A DNA stretch of 64,000 nucleotides from Cymbomonas tetramitiformis (GCA_001247695.2 LGRX02034816.1:1-64000); one strand, 5' to 3'. Counted from the stretch's first letter, positions 52,901-54,983 are shown. Program-made: numbers and translations. The notes: generated from the letters alone by a model not told the origin.

Positions 52901-54983
52901 GCTTTCCAGTATTCCGACTGCCTTTGGGATTCTTAATGTGGCAGTGTGTCACTCTGTCCACACAGCATCTGTTGGTACTATCGTATGACACGACTGCAGT
53001 CTGCATAGGTCTAGGGTTTGAGCGGTTTTGTTTCTGGAAGGGAATATTTACCAGGCTGCAGACACGGGAGTACCACAGGCGTCTCTGCCTGACACTCCAT
53101 GAGCAGGCGGCCGAGAAGAAGCGGGCCCATCTCTAAGTAAATTAATCCCTCGCCTAGCCTCTCCAAGGTCTGGGCGGCGTCAAGAAAGAGGACCGGCTTC
53201 TCAACATGCTCTACCCAGTGGTCTACAGTCGCGAGACGGCTTTCCTCCACCTACCCAACAAACGCAAGACCTTTGAGGTAAATGTCAAGCAAAGGGCTGA
53301 GGGCGTTTTCCAGCTGGAAACGCGACCAAGCCGATTATGTGCCCTGGCACCAGCAAATTAAGTCTACAGAAACTCACGTGACGGCAGCACAGCGATTGAA
53401 AAGATCGTGAAGGGCTCGACCACTACACAGTGCAGAAGTGTAAAGCCATGCAGGAGCAAAGGACGTTGCAGAGAATCCTCGCGGCGTCCAGAACGAAGCG
53501 TGCACTGCTACAGGAATCCAGGAGAGCAGCGACTCAAATATAACTATTTTGGTCAGAAGGTAGGGCCACAAATCTTGCACCTTGCCGGTGACAGAGCTGA
53601 CCATCGTTATTTGGGGACGTGAAAGCTTCTCTTGCTCAACCCCAGCTCGGAATTCTTCCGAAATGGGGCGCATCAATGGAGAGTGATCGGCGTGCGATGC
53701 CAACAGCATGGTGGCCTTACAACCGATATGGTGTCGTACAGCTCTGAGCCCAGCAAACGTTCCCGAGATTACGGTATTACGTGGTCCGTTCACAGCCGCA
53801 ATTCCTACCAGCTCCTCGACGTCGACTTCGCGGATGGCTTGTCCAACCTGCAAGGCTCGAGGTTATGAAAATGAAAGTGAGCACGCGGATCTTGCGGAGT
53901 CTCAGGGGAGCAGGACCCTGGCAAACTGTGCTCAGTGAACCAGAGATGCACAGGCCGGAAGCTGCCGTGGATTGCATATATTGTCCTATTGGAGACTGCG
54001 CCAATGCGGGCTTCGGAAGGCCCTTTAGCAGTCAGAGATCGAGACTTTTAGCACAATGCTCGTGGCTAAAAGAAATTTGCACGGCACTCATATGCGGTAG
54101 CGTTCCTTCAAGTTGATTGGGGTTCCTTACACTACACAAGCAGCACCCTGCAAGACGGCTTCTAACTGGCAGGTTTTGGGGTTTCCTACAAGGCTCTCCC
54201 ACAAGAAAAGATACAGGGCCGTGACGTGAGGCCGAGTGACTCCCTTCTCGAAGTATTGCTCATAGCGTTAAAAGCATGAAATTGCTGACAGTACAGAAGG
54301 GTCGGCAGGTCAGTGCCTGTGCTAATTCAGCCCGTAAGGCCAACATTCGTCCTGATTTCGTCTGTTGCACAAGGCGTCCTCGTAGGCAGGTTAACTCGAG
54401 GCACGTTCGCAAATCCATTACCCCTGTTAGAGGAGCGATCAGTCAAAGCTTCACTCGCCACGTTTATCTCAAAACTCTAGCTACAACAATAGACGTGTAA
54501 CAGATTTTAGATTTTCACGGAAGGGACGCGAAAGATTATTTCACTGCTTGTGAGCAAAGGGTTCTGGCTAACGCTGAACACTTGGCGAGTTGCAACGAGA
54601 GGGAGGTGACGGCAAGTGCTGCCAGAGTACAACAGCAAACTCACCAGCTGCATATGCCGCAGCATACTCTCCTATGCTGTGGCCCATCACGATATTTGGA
54701 CGCACACCGTGAGAGATCCACAGCTGAGTGAGAGCGTATTGCACTGCAAATAGTGCAGGTTGCGCGTATTCCGCTTGTTCAATGAGGTGGCAGTCTACAT
54801 CTCCGTCGTTCGAGGGATAAAGCACCGAAAGTAACGGAACTTCTATCAGCTCTTTTACTTGGACCGCGCACTCCTCCAGGGCAGCACGAAATACTGCACT
54901 GCTCTCGTACAACGAACGAGCCATGTTGACAGTCTGCGCACCGATTGGCGGGTAGAGAAATACGACTTGTGGCCCCTCCATAT
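1..54983 (-). CDS. Giant multimodular AT-less type I polyketide synthase with built-in beta-branching cassette (3' partial)
   Basis: One gene, about 49 exons, read from 54983 towards base 1 and continuing past the window edge. I joined exons by finding GT-AG sites that keep the protein frame and restore conserved domain sequence; most junctions agree in phase. A possible start is ATG at 54979-54981, directly before the AT domain, because nothing upstream resembles a KS. The product would build a polyketide on ACP-bound intermediates, probably in the cytosol, since no signal peptide is visible. Domain order: AT-ACP, then KS-DH-psiKR-ER-MT-KR-ACP, KS-DH-KR-ACP, KS-DH*-KR*-ECHx6-HMGSx2-ACPx4, KS-DH-ACP, KS-DH-KR*-ACP, KS. 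Extender AT must come in trans or from the N-terminal AT. Displaced (trans) ATs are known from algal PKSs; an in-cis HMGS/ECH cassette is the unusual part. One gene rather than several is an inference from continuous phase-compatible exons and the absence of an internal stop or promoter. Confidence 0.85.
880..1150 (-). CDS. Acyl carrier protein domain ACP9 (module 5)
   Basis: In exon 1-3710. LEAAQQVVGSEEVEVNSPLM is followed by QAGIDSIGTTELQ, with the phosphopantetheine Ser, and TFMFEYPTVQALAHHIL. This is a canonical ACP. A short Pro-rich linker (GACPADPALPPHSEL) leads to KS6. Confidence 0.92.
1350..2800 (-). CDS. Ketoreductase remnant KR5 (module 5)
   Basis: In the long exon 1-3710. WHAVVHLSSCSGAEYADSI and YLIVGRLDTLTTETSTML replace the normal NADPH loop (GGxGGLG). 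The later part (LQMVEVDAASLES, FPLDFNLVVSMPAS) is short and lacks any Ser-Tyr-Asn site. Compared with KR2 the C-terminal catalytic part is missing, so this is a structural remnant. Module 5 would therefore leave its beta-ketone unless a KR acts in trans. The frame is open throughout, so it is translated, not a pseudogene. Confidence 0.75.
2800..4230 (-). CDS. Dehydratase DH5 (module 5)
   Basis: The end of exon 3959-5680 has LLQHHTVGEQAVVSTSVLSE: a His with the spacing of HxxxG, but Val instead of the usual Pro. Exon 1-3710 starts ACAALLDVHYVRPAAL (join GCA-G + GC-GCC, in phase) and later gives RLWAGPREALAEL and AGHPALTDGAMQTVMF, supplying the Asp. Catalytic His and Asp are present, so activity is possible. 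The intervening intron 3711-3958 has a TTTAGGG-like run. Confidence 0.75.
4230..5680 (-). CDS. Ketosynthase KS5 (module 5)
   Basis: Exon 3959-5680. AVVGVACELPAGRS, then VPITRWNADLVD, TMDPQQRLLLELG, VDTACAASLVALG (Cys), DGYGRGEGCGAAVL, LEAHGTGTALGDP (His), KANHGHLEPGAGAAG (His) and SAFGFSGTIAHAVVL. The catalytic triad is complete. A Gly-rich insert (GGDSQGGGGGMHGRKG) sits just before the last motif and is not usual for the family. It runs on into DH5 without an AT. Confidence 0.93.
5681..6178 (-). repeat. 38-base tandem repeat in PKS intron
   Basis: About five copies of a 38-base unit (ATGAGCTGGCATGTGTGACG core) at 5761-5955, filling much of the intron between ACP8 and KS5. Copies are almost identical. 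No reading frame of interest. Confidence 0.95.
6179..6428 (-). CDS. Acyl carrier protein domain ACP8 (module 4)
   Basis: A single exon with acceptor GGCCGCAG|GTGAGCG and donor AAGAATG|GTACCC. It encodes SPLMEAGVDSIAATELL, with the phosphopantetheine Ser, and SLIFDFPTVHAIASHLLEEL. Both junctions are in phase: GTGGCG|GTGAGC upstream, and AAT-G + GG-GAG downstream, giving NGEKLSRDP at KS5. The flanking intron 5681-6178 contains a 38-base repeat. Confidence 0.9.
6429..6817 (-). other. PKS intron between DH4 and ACP8
   Basis: A 389-base intron with strong borders (GCG|GTGAGT and GGCCGCAG|GTGAG). It has a short CAAA repeat next to the acceptor (6446-6465) and nothing else that I recognise. Confidence 0.8.
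6818..8430 (-). CDS. Dehydratase-like DH4 (module 4, no ketoreductase)
   Basis: The end of exon 8003-15713 (donor ACGCAG|GTGAGT) and exon 6818-7618 (acceptor CCCGCAG|GTGGTG), joined in phase as EGTQVVVCSREL. LAAGHRVRSAAGEPAVML has the His but not a clean HxxxGxxxxP. Later, FYGTLRGAGLELSGDFR and PARIDGSFQVAYAC supply the Asp. The chain then goes through an Ala/Gln-rich linker straight to ACP8, so module 4 has no KR. A DH without KR after a branching module could act as a double-bond isomerase or be silent. The motif alone does not decide. Confidence 0.75.
7619..8002 (-). other. PKS intron within DH4
   Basis: A 384-base intron between ACGCAG|GTGAGT and CCCGCAG|GTGGTG. It has a short A-rich/G-rich patch near 7795-7880 and no further feature seen. 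Confidence 0.75.
8430..9800 (-). CDS. Ketosynthase KS4 (module 4)
   Basis: Within exon 8003-15713. VAVVGMACRFPGDAS starts the domain, then GMDPQQRLLLTVG, MDTACSSSMVALH (Cys), DGYVRAEGCGALCL, VEAHGTGTALGDP (His), KGNLGHMEPCAG (His) and VTSLGAYGTIAHVVL. The catalytic triad is complete. This KS would accept the beta-branched chain from ACP4-7, so its substrate pocket is where a branch-tolerant specificity should be sought. It is followed directly by a DH start (HPDGPVHRLLQRR) with no AT. Confidence 0.93.
9890..11185 (-). CDS. Four tandem acyl carrier protein domains ACP4-ACP7
   Basis: Four repeats with a 360-base (120-codon) period. Each has VQRVADSMLG, PLMDAGLDSLGIQEL with the phosphopantetheine Ser, and MVFDHPTIRDLAAYIH. 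Ser codons are near 11093-11095, 10733-10735, 10373-10375 and 10013-10015. The linkers (GPPEPLPSS ... RLVETTSR) repeat too, and the last linker diverges (AAQRPLTAPTRAHNS). The copies are almost identical at nucleotide level. Tandem ACPs are typical of beta-branching modules, where they raise flux or present different partners to the HMGS and ECH. The domain after this array is KS4. Confidence 0.95.
11430..12572 (-). CDS. HMG-CoA synthase domain HMGS-2 (near-identical tandem copy)
   Basis: The same fold as HMGS-1, shifted by exactly 1,290 bases (430 codons) with only scattered differences over more than 1.1 kb. It starts with GCGIHAIEAYVPRH and has the same ACYGTTATLF nucleophile (Cys codon 12227-12229), the same His region and the same FSYGSGSAASMF end. 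It differs mainly at the ends: GWKPVDAGAH here, GWKPKVSMDR in HMGS-1. It is followed by a Ser-rich linker (SRRSSSRHSSFSQ) and the ACP array. HMG-CoA synthases are homodimers, so the pair could form an intramolecular dimer. The near identity implies recent duplication or ongoing gene conversion, and could also be an assembly artefact. Confidence 0.92.
12722..13860 (-). CDS. HMG-CoA synthase domain HMGS-1
   Basis: Inside exon 8003-15713. GIHTIEAYVPRHCTK begins the thiolase-like fold, followed by GKYTVGLEQQEYG and GDDEDTVSMAL (catalytic Glu region). Next come DSYHACYGTTATLF, with the nucleophilic Cys codon at about 13517-13519, then VVGSDVSD, VYHLGSSPKFVRKAF (catalytic His region) and FSYGSGSAASMF. 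All three catalytic positions of the family are occupied. The sequence reads like the eukaryotic (mevalonate pathway) HMG-CoA synthase rather than a short bacterial PksG type. In a PKS it would add an acetyl carbanion to the beta-ketone of the ACP-bound chain. It is preceded by ECH-5 and a short linker (SARDTRGTG), and followed by a 40-residue Pro/Thr-rich linker to HMGS-2. Confidence 0.92.
13980..16440 (-). CDS. Three further crotonase-like folds ECH-3, ECH-4, ECH-5 (degenerate)
   Basis: From exon 16114-16585 through the 7.7-kb exon 8003-15713. ECH-3 starts VQLSFDERLGVAVLQLA, has LGASPAEE for the first loop and VVAVLTGRIVPMALIVS for the second. It crosses the intron 15714-16113 in phase (CATAG|G gives HRYAML). 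ECH-4 (about 14640-15300) has VTPTILVCGAAALRGAAWL and ends LLHGLFDFLGSPAEVD. ECH-5 (about 13990-14640) has GVAEIELSYAPALP, VPVIAILGRGAGEAQCLLA and QHGLADAKHLLEAG. None keeps both Gly-rich oxyanion loops, so all three look non-catalytic. Crotonases work as trimers or hexamers, so these may be structural protomers packed around ECH-1 and ECH-2. Confidence 0.7.
15714..16113 (-). other. PKS intron within ECH-3, with CCCTAGAACCCTAAAA run
   Basis: A 400-base intron whose borders (CATAG|GTTGTT and CCCGCAG|GTATGC) restore HRYAML in phase. It holds a short interstitial telomere-like run (ACCCTAGAACCCTAAA) at about 15879-15900. Confidence 0.75.
16440..17536 (-). CDS. Enoyl-CoA hydratase/isomerase-type domain ECH-2 (intact)
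   Basis: Exons 16972-17536 and 16114-16585. ERFCLGASAEASML is the first oxyanion loop. PLIAVCQGTTRGGGMLFPA is the second. HSATFGFPEIRRGVLPGLV is the downstream active-site loop, and KRLMCTGDVLDSGSALQCG spans the intron. Joins are exact (TCTACAG-type donor, TGTACAG|GAGACG gives CTGD). The intact loops suggest catalysis, and together with ECH-1 this supplies the two crotonases that beta-branching needs. The FGFPE/GVLPG loop resembles the decarboxylating class as I remember it, but that is an inference. It could be joined to exon 17875-18519 by a plain 338-base intron. Confidence 0.85.
17875..19900 (-). CDS. Enoyl-CoA hydratase/isomerase-type domain ECH-1 (intact)
   Basis: Exons 19666-20073 and 17875-18519. 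GVAVLELNDPMRFNTLGAML begins the fold. The splice CTGCAG + GGCCTGGGG rebuilds RAVVLQGLGQHFCAGGN, the first oxyanion-hole loop. PVVCAVHGTVLGGGLALAM is the second, followed by GNLPRGVCPIGDLTRTL and AALQAGLVNELA. Everything expected of a working crotonase is present. In HMGS-dependent beta-branching, ECH1 dehydrates the HMG-like intermediate and ECH2 decarboxylates it. Which step this domain performs cannot be decided without alignment to known ECH1 and ECH2. The intron 18520-19665 contains two different minisatellites, one of which copies the donor site. Confidence 0.85.
18911..19460 (-). repeat. About 78-base tandem repeat in PKS intron
   Basis: About seven slightly variable copies (core CCATTCTCCATCATGACGGA, then GATAGGCGCAGAGGGGGC) in the intron between the two ECH-1 exons. 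Copies vary by small indels, so the apparent reading frames through them are not coding. Confidence 0.95.
19490..19690 (-). repeat. Minisatellite copying the exon-intron junction
   Basis: A roughly 35-40-base unit (GGCACGGAGGGGGAGGGCAA, then GCACCTGCAGCGCCAC) repeated four to five times. On the minus strand each unit contains CTGCAG|GTGCTTGCC, which is the donor site of exon 19666-20073. The repeat therefore starts at the real 5' splice site and provides extra copies of it inside the intron. Confidence 0.85.
19900..20790 (-). CDS. Crotonase-like fold ECH-0 (degenerate)
   Basis: An exon at about 20430-20790 and the first part of 19666-20073. VLVLRLDAAALQAVEG stands where the first oxyanion-hole loop (FCAGxD) should be, and VLTVLGGDAASLGPAALLV stands where the HGxxxGGG loop should be. 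Then SPVTAHEALRCGLADFMG gives the typical C-terminal crotonase helix. The fold is recognisable from spacing and from the GL-AD(F) motif, but neither oxyanion loop is canonical, so it is likely non-catalytic. The left splice site of the first exon is not determined. The intron between the two exons is filled by a 23-base repeat. Confidence 0.6.
20160..20385 (-). repeat. 23-base tandem repeat in PKS intron
   Basis: About ten copies of a unit with core TCAGTACGCGCCCCTCGGCA, with length variants that lose 3-4 bases. It lies in the intron inside the ECH-0 domain. Confidence 0.9.
21196..21438 (-). CDS. Linker exon between degenerate KR3 and the crotonase array
   Basis: An 81-codon open exon with acceptor GATCAG|TCAACC and donor AAACAG|GTGATG. 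It encodes an Ala-rich stretch (RQVEGALAAALVWGLASFAV) and a RCWVVLPAKC strand. I do not recognise a catalytic motif. It could be the KR3 tail or the start of the first crotonase-like fold. It lies between two minisatellite-rich introns. The frame and splice sites support a coding exon, but its function is unknown. Confidence 0.5.
21485..21700 (-). repeat. 28-base tandem repeat in PKS intron
   Basis: About seven copies of AGCCCAAGCTTCATCAGTGA plus CGGCGCTG, directly upstream (minus strand) of the linker exon at 21196-21438. It abuts a second, unrelated minisatellite at 21715. Confidence 0.9.
21715..22110 (-). repeat. 22-base tandem repeat in PKS intron
   Basis: About eighteen copies of a unit near GTTTGGGTGATATGGAGGTA plus GT, with variants (GGGTCATATGG, GTGTGAGCC). 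The open frames across it (Thr/Pro/Tyr-rich) simply reflect a repeat whose phase avoids stops. Confidence 0.92.
22154..25530 (-). CDS. Degenerate DH3 and KR3 of module 3
   Basis: A 2.3-kb open exon (about 22154-24487), preceded by the DH start in 25468-25871. The DH-like part has LQDFTEARQQ where a catalytic His is expected, and LNPAVLEGAHH where HPxxLD is expected (Asp to Glu, His to Asn), so both catalytic residues are lost. The KR-like part has VVVGRGDLLCLQSVRLL in place of a GGxGGLG loop, and no Ser/Tyr/Asn site later (FLALGVQEPSD ... VGNIAALM). The folds appear kept but dead, which would leave the beta-ketone intact for the HMG-CoA synthase downstream. The exact splice borders at both ends are uncertain. 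A 466-base inverted-repeat element sits in the intron upstream. Confidence 0.75.
24740..25205. mobile_element. 466-base element with 93-base terminal inverted repeats
   Basis: Left arm 24740-24832 and right arm about 25113-25205 are inverted copies with a single mismatch that I can see. They begin ATCTTAAAAACACG and end with the reverse. The centre holds a plus-strand open frame (next entry). It lies in the PKS intron between exon 25468-25871 and the next exon. AT borders both ends but belongs to the palindrome, so no certain target-site duplication is seen. It may be a MITE-like non-autonomous transposon with a captured gene piece, or an inverted duplication of an exon end. Confidence 0.75.
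24851..25207 (+). CDS. Small open frame inside the inverted-repeat element
   Basis: 118 codons from an ATG at 24851 to TGA at 25205-25207. The product is acidic and charged (ELKGKSITELEGDLLEVEG, then VAAISANWVKLVAVPEEAA) and looks like genuine protein rather than a random frame. Its last 31 codons lie in the right inverted arm (VVVLDSGSVIDPEFDTEAL). It is opposite in strand to the PKS and I do not recognise the family. The predicted helices with heptad-like Leu could form a coiled coil. It may be a captured fragment of a host gene, or an element protein. Confidence 0.4.
   Translation: MLSEELKGKSITELEGDLLEVEGLESAQKGHRLQQRVAAISANWVKLVAVPEEAAQKIESGAVKIPGLNDYAVQRVALMKEVDKLAETEVVVLDSGSVIDPEFDTEALVRAVDNVFLR
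25530..29620 (-). CDS. Ketosynthase KS3 (module 3, feeds the beta-branch cassette)
   Basis: Exons 28886-29620, 26186-26477 and 25468-25871. Motifs: VPLERWDAD, RMDPQQRILLE, VDTACSSSLVAL (Cys), NGYVRGEGAAAAILE, VECHGTGTSLGDP (His), KTSFGHTEGTAG (His, with Ser in place of the usual Asn) and VSSFGFAGTIASAVV. The catalytic triad is complete. Junctions GAG|ACGCTG and CACAG|GATGC preserve frame. A 2.4-kb intron with about 201-base repeats separates the first two exons. This KS would add the two carbons whose beta-ketone is later branched. It is followed by a DH start (LPCFTQHFLG) in the same exon, again with no AT. Confidence 0.92.
26478..28885 (-). other. 2.4-kb PKS intron within KS3
   Basis: Borders GGAG|GTGCGT (28886) and GGGCGCAG|ACGCTG (26477) join KS3 in frame. 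Apart from the 201-base repeats at 27985-28515 it holds partly similar unique blocks (for example two versions of a TGACAAGATACCAC..ACGCA..CA-TT/AACC stretch near 26809 and 27420). No coding exon is convincing. Confidence 0.7.
27985..28515 (-). repeat. About 201-base tandem repeat in KS3 intron
   Basis: Nearly three copies. The landmark AATCCCCGACGCCCTCAAAG occurs at 27991, 28193 and 28394. Each copy contains CAGTGGCCGTCCCCGTTAAC and AGGTGAAAAAGCC. A diverged copy precedes it at 27770-27850. It is an intron satellite, not coding. Confidence 0.9.
29900..30190 (-). CDS. Acyl carrier protein domain ACP3 (module 2)
   Basis: In the same exon as KR2. SISQAVAALVMHVARGFLG precedes SRFMDSGLDSLAATEF, with the phosphopantetheine Ser, and LAFNFPTPAAVTAHVTDL forms helix III. 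This is a canonical ACP that would hold the module 2 product for transfer to KS3. The exon leaves at the donor CCCTCG|GTGCAT at 29883 and joins GTGGTGATATC at 29620 in phase, leading into KS3. Confidence 0.9.
30430..31790 (-). CDS. Ketoreductase KR2 (module 2), apparently active
   Basis: Inside the 2.4-kb exon 29883-32306. The N-terminal structural half (ELPAGMHIMCVELP) precedes the NADPH loop YLVTGGLGGLGLECA, then VVHAAGVTADAFL. The catalytic set is complete: Lys in FSGKAEGCWHLH, Ser in VLSSLVAAVG, and Tyr and Asn in GQSSYAAANAS. This contrasts with KR1 (Tyr and Asn replaced), KR3 (no recognisable site) and KR5 (truncated), so KR2 is the only ketoreductase in the window with all catalytic residues. 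It would reduce the beta-ketone formed by KS2 with NADPH. A clear LDD fingerprint is not seen, so I do not call stereochemistry. Confidence 0.92.
31790..33600 (-). CDS. Dehydratase DH2 (module 2)
   Basis: The beginning lies in the end of exon 33504-34073. Exon 32628-33071 carries QQHQVHGAALVPG, the HxxxGxxxxP motif with catalytic His. Exon 29883-32306 begins with SLYAAASRAGLEYGPRFR and VLHPTVADGALHLAL, supplying the catalytic Asp. Both catalytic residues are intact. Joined to an active KR2, it should leave an alpha,beta-double bond in the product of module 2. The intron 32307-32627 holds a short 30-base tandem repeat, and 33072-33503 holds CCCTAAA telomere-like runs. Confidence 0.9.
32440..32545 (-). 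repeat. 30-base tandem repeat in DH2 intron
   Basis: Three to four copies of ACATGCGACAGTTCGGGCAT plus CAAATGTGAC, between exons 29883-32306 and 32628-33071. Confidence 0.9.
33072..33503 (-). other. PKS intron between KS2/DH2 exons with telomere-like and GA repeats
   Basis: A 432-base intron (CCTAAG|GTGCGC to TTTGACAG|GCAGCG). It contains a (GA)n tract at 33237-33255 and an array of imperfect CCCTAAA-type units (AACCCTAAAAATCCC, then ACAACCCTAAAAACCC) at about 33325-33362. Confidence 0.8.
33620..37320 (-). CDS. Ketosynthase KS2 (module 2)
   Basis: Starts in exon 37143-37550 and continues after a 1.9-kb intron in 34470-35226 and 33504-34073. The junction GCCAG + ATGGGATGCC rebuilds the ARWDAD motif exactly, which confirms the intron borders. 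Motifs: VDPQQRVLLQ, IDTACSSSLVALH (Cys), NGYVRGEGCGAL, VEAHGTGTALGDP (His), KTNLGHTEAAAG (His) and VSSFGFSGTISVAL. All three catalytic residues are present. Exon 34470-35226 ends GCACAG, in phase with GAGAGTCTC at 34073. The chain passes directly into DH2 with no AT. Confidence 0.93.
34074..34469 (-). other. PKS intron within KS2
   Basis: A 396-base intron bounded by GCACAG|GTGCTA and TTGTGTCAG|GAGAGT. It contains a short inverted similarity between GTTGAACACGG..CTCTGCAGAG and CTCTGCGGAGATCATGCTCA near 34205-34280. Nothing else was recognised. Confidence 0.75.
35380..36690 (-). repeat. 1.3-kb minisatellite of a 37-base CCCTAAG unit in KS2 intron
   Basis: About 35 copies of a unit CCCTAAGTCTGGAACCCTGG plus CTTCTGCACTGTCAAAA, with point variation and some higher-order pairs (the stretch AACCGAGGCTTCTG..CCTAGGTCTAAATCCGTGG occurs twice, near 36335 and 36445). 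It occupies most of the intron 35227-37142 that splits KS2 in frame. Each unit contains one or two ACCCT(AA) telomere-like words. Confidence 0.95.
36925..37125 (-). repeat. 44-base GC-rich minisatellite in KS2 intron
   Basis: Four to five copies of GGGTCTCGGGCGCGGGCGCG plus CGTTGGATAGGTGCTCGCGGGAGC, beginning just inside the donor of exon 37143-37550. The apparent open frames through it are a by-product of the 44-base period and GC content. Confidence 0.92.
37320..37550 (-). CDS. Acyl carrier protein domain ACP2 (module 1)
   Basis: In exon 37143-37550. VQQVVAATVAEIIG is followed by PLMDSGLDSLGATELV, with the phosphopantetheine Ser in DSL, and VFNYPSVAAIAGFL (helix III). This is a canonical ACP. 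The acceptor GCGCAG|GTGCAG joins the KR exon in phase. The same exon then starts KS2 (GTACRLPATWHTPEDF ... KVPYAR), and its donor opens the large minisatellite-filled intron at 35227-37142. Confidence 0.9.
37805..39942 (-). CDS. Ketoreductase KR1 with altered active site (module 1)
   Basis: Exons 39682-39942, 39131-39219 and 37805 to about 38588. The first has an excellent NADPH loop (VIGGGLGGLGLSSARLL, then HVVLLSR). The last has SGVVHAAGALADGVL, the Lys of YGPKVGGAWALH and the Ser of FLLFSSCAAMG. Where active KRs read GQxxYxxxN, this one reads GQAPHAGGS, so the catalytic Tyr is His and the Asn is Ser, in one uninterrupted frame. By known KR chemistry this should abolish or strongly lower reduction, which is odd in a module with apparently intact DH and ER. 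The connection between 39131 and 38588 is not resolved. Confidence 0.75.
38589..39130 (-). other. PKS intron region within KR1
   Basis: About 540 bases between two KR1 exons. The KR strand-2/helix region is incomplete across this gap, so one further small exon may hide here. I could not place it. There is a short direct repeat GATGGCCGCAGCATCACGA at 39007 and 39026. Confidence 0.5.
40370..41597 (-). CDS. C-methyltransferase-like domain between ER and KR (module 1)
   Basis: Exons 41062-41597, about 40571-41015 and about 40370-40453. The second carries ADVVVMMSCRGD, LEGAQQLLQPGGTLLVGV and LGLRGDW, which match the C-terminal half of PKS C-methyltransferases (DxVxAxxxLH, LLxPGGxLLxxE, GWW). The expected SAM-binding GxGxG stretch upstream is not recognisable, so activity is doubtful. 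The 41016-41061 intron is only 46 bases but is required to keep frame (G|CG gives Ala). MT domains usually sit between DH and ER, so this position after ER is unusual. The last small exon (VFVGRSLGLIAL) is tentative, and a further exon near 40.1-40.3 kb cannot be excluded. Confidence 0.6.
41910..43389 (-). CDS. Enoylreductase ER (module 1)
   Basis: Three exons: 42861-43389, 42289-42702 and 41910-41989. They encode VRAVGVNFKDVM (MDR-type N-terminus), the NADPH-binding AGAGGVGLSAIHIAKK, VDVVLNSLTG, a FVEIGKKG stretch, and SGQNIGKVVLR at the end. All three joins are phase-compatible (AAG|ATT, AAG|GAG), and the 80-base last exon is needed to finish the fold. The domain would reduce an enoyl-ACP with NADPH, giving a saturated beta position. 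It is the only ER in the window, so only module 1 can fully reduce, provided its KR works (see KR1). Confidence 0.9.
43390..44195 (-). other. 806-base PKS intron between psiKR and ER
   Basis: Borders TACCG|GTGTGC and CGGCAG|GCTGCT join in phase 2. It contains a diverged direct repeat (AACTTCATCCAACGATGTCAGAGGC and AGCTTCATCCGACAATGCTAGAGGC-like stretches near 44010-44060) and a CCTAACCCTAAACTCC telomere-like word at about 44118. No exon seen. Confidence 0.75.
44196..45583 (-). CDS. Structural (pseudo-)ketoreductase subdomain, module 1
   Basis: Three exons: 45359-45583 (YEMQWVEAP, WLVVAGDG), 44851-44973 (ALQRLLQSGLWDGLLFL) and 44196 to about 44625 (LWGMARTLRLEQPG-like stretch, VVCVDLPP). This matches the truncated Rossmann half (psiKR) that precedes an enoylreductase in fully reducing modules. 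It has no NADPH loop or catalytic Ser-Tyr and is structural only. The last exon ends in TACCG with phase 2, and the ER exon supplies the missing G, which fixes that junction. The right border of the third exon is approximate. Confidence 0.75.
44974..45358 (-). other. PKS intron within psiKR
   Basis: A 385-base intron (TGTCAG|GTGAGT to TTTTCAG|GGGCCG). I see nothing in it beyond the splice signals. Confidence 0.7.
45855..47770 (-). CDS. Dehydratase DH1 (module 1)
   Basis: Begins in exon 47363-47839, where LLRDHTVRGTVVVPAA supplies the HxxxGxxxxP motif with catalytic His. It continues in 46709-46926 (LYDGLEASGLGYGPHFR) and an exon near 46390-46560. It ends in 45855-46175 with LHPGIIDGALHL, supplying the catalytic Asp. 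Both catalytic residues are present, so removal of water from a beta-hydroxyacyl-ACP is predicted. It follows KS1 directly. The exon near 46.4-46.6 kb is open but its splice sites are not certain. The intron at 46927-47362 includes a short 44-base tandem repeat. Confidence 0.85.
47150..47260 (-). repeat. 44-base tandem repeat in DH1 intron
   Basis: Two full copies and a partial third of a unit beginning CTGCTGGGCGCATGCATGGC and continuing CCGGACTTGATCGATGGCTGTCAT, inside the intron 46927-47362. Confidence 0.85.
47770..51858 (-). CDS. Ketosynthase KS1 (module 1)
   Basis: Spread over about nine small exons: 51696-51957 (start), 50928-51071, 50706-50767, 50107-50390, 49600-49659, 49083-49368, 48637-48765, 48032-48253 and the start of 47363-47839. 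Each junction preserves frame. In order they encode PLTRWDVDATN, EAARMDPQQRL, the active-site VDTACSASL (Cys), AGVNLVLYPS, DGYVRGEGC, VQAHGTGTALGDP (His) and NIGHLEPAAG (His), ending in SSFGYSGTIAHVLL. The Cys-His-His triad is complete, so decarboxylative condensation is expected. After the last KS motif the chain runs straight into a DH, with no AT or its linker. The exon density here is far greater than in the later modules, which use multi-kilobase exons. Confidence 0.9.
48295..48545 (-). repeat. About 60-base tandem repeat in KS1 intron
   Basis: Four copies of a unit with ATGATTGAGTGATGAAAGGG, GGGGAGCTCTCGCTTTTCGG and AGGTTCTCTTCCATGC, inside the intron 48254-48636. Copies differ at about one base in six. 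Confidence 0.9.
49660..50106 (-). other. PKS intron within KS1
   Basis: A 447-base intron between CTGCAGCTCAG|GTGCGC and GGGTGCAG|GGAGTG. Nothing further recognised. Confidence 0.7.
51115..51490 (-). repeat. About 35-base tandem repeat in KS1 intron
   Basis: Ten to eleven copies of TGAGCACCCCAGTGTTGAGT plus GGAATCGTGTGGCTG, with point variants, between exons 51696-51957 and 50928-51071. The long minus-strand open frame through it (about 290 codons, period-35 peptide phases) is not coding, because the KS frame skips it by clean splicing (GTCG|GTACTA to GAACAG|ATGTTG). Confidence 0.93.
51859..52719 (-). CDS. Acyl carrier protein domain ACP1 (loading)
   Basis: Exon at 52380 to about 52719 carries the AT tail, a polar linker, and the first ACP half with DTPLMELGLTSRM. 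The Ser is the expected phosphopantetheine site, although the usual DSL triplet is changed to LTS. The next exon (51696-51957) completes it with FVFQFPTVSLIAQQL, a normal ACP helix III signature, and then starts KS1 (LLVGVGCLLPGG). The junction CAG|GTGGCA is in phase. With the AT it forms an AT-ACP loading didomain that would present the starter to KS1. The changed triplet may weaken modification but leaves the Ser. The acceptor at about 52719 is less certain than the other borders. Confidence 0.7.
51958..52379 (-). other. PKS intron within ACP1
   Basis: A 422-base intron (TTTCAG|GTCTAC to GTTGCCAG|GTGGCA) that splits ACP1 between its Ser helix and helix III. Lower GC than the introns further left. 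No other feature seen. Confidence 0.75.
53052..54983 (-). CDS. Loading acyltransferase (AT) domain, exons 1-4
   Basis: Four exons: 54645-54983, about 54302-54423, 53581-53847 and 53052-53250. The first gives VVFLYPPIGAQ and the nucleophile elbow GHSIGEY (catalytic Ser). The second gives a GVMDL...RGRLVQ...GRMLAL stretch. The third gives VGIAAVNGPRN and SHADHSPLM (catalytic His). The fourth gives DHWVEHVEKPVLF and YLEMGP. This is a complete malonyl/acyl-CoA:ACP transacylase-type fold. The YASH/HAFH specificity position reads SHADH, which is atypical, so substrate choice cannot be read. The donor of exon 2 may be a GC (CAG|GCACTG) rather than GT. This is the only AT in the window. It sits before an ACP without a KS, so it is either a starter-loading AT or the AT that serves the later AT-less modules. 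Base composition is less GC-rich than in the downstream exons. Confidence 0.85.
53848..54301 (-). other. PKS intron within AT
   Basis: About 454 bases. The 5' border may be CAG|GCACTG (GC-AG type), since no GT nearby preserves the frame AELAQ|VGQAI. The 3' border CCTTGCAG|GTTGGA is clear. Confidence 0.5.
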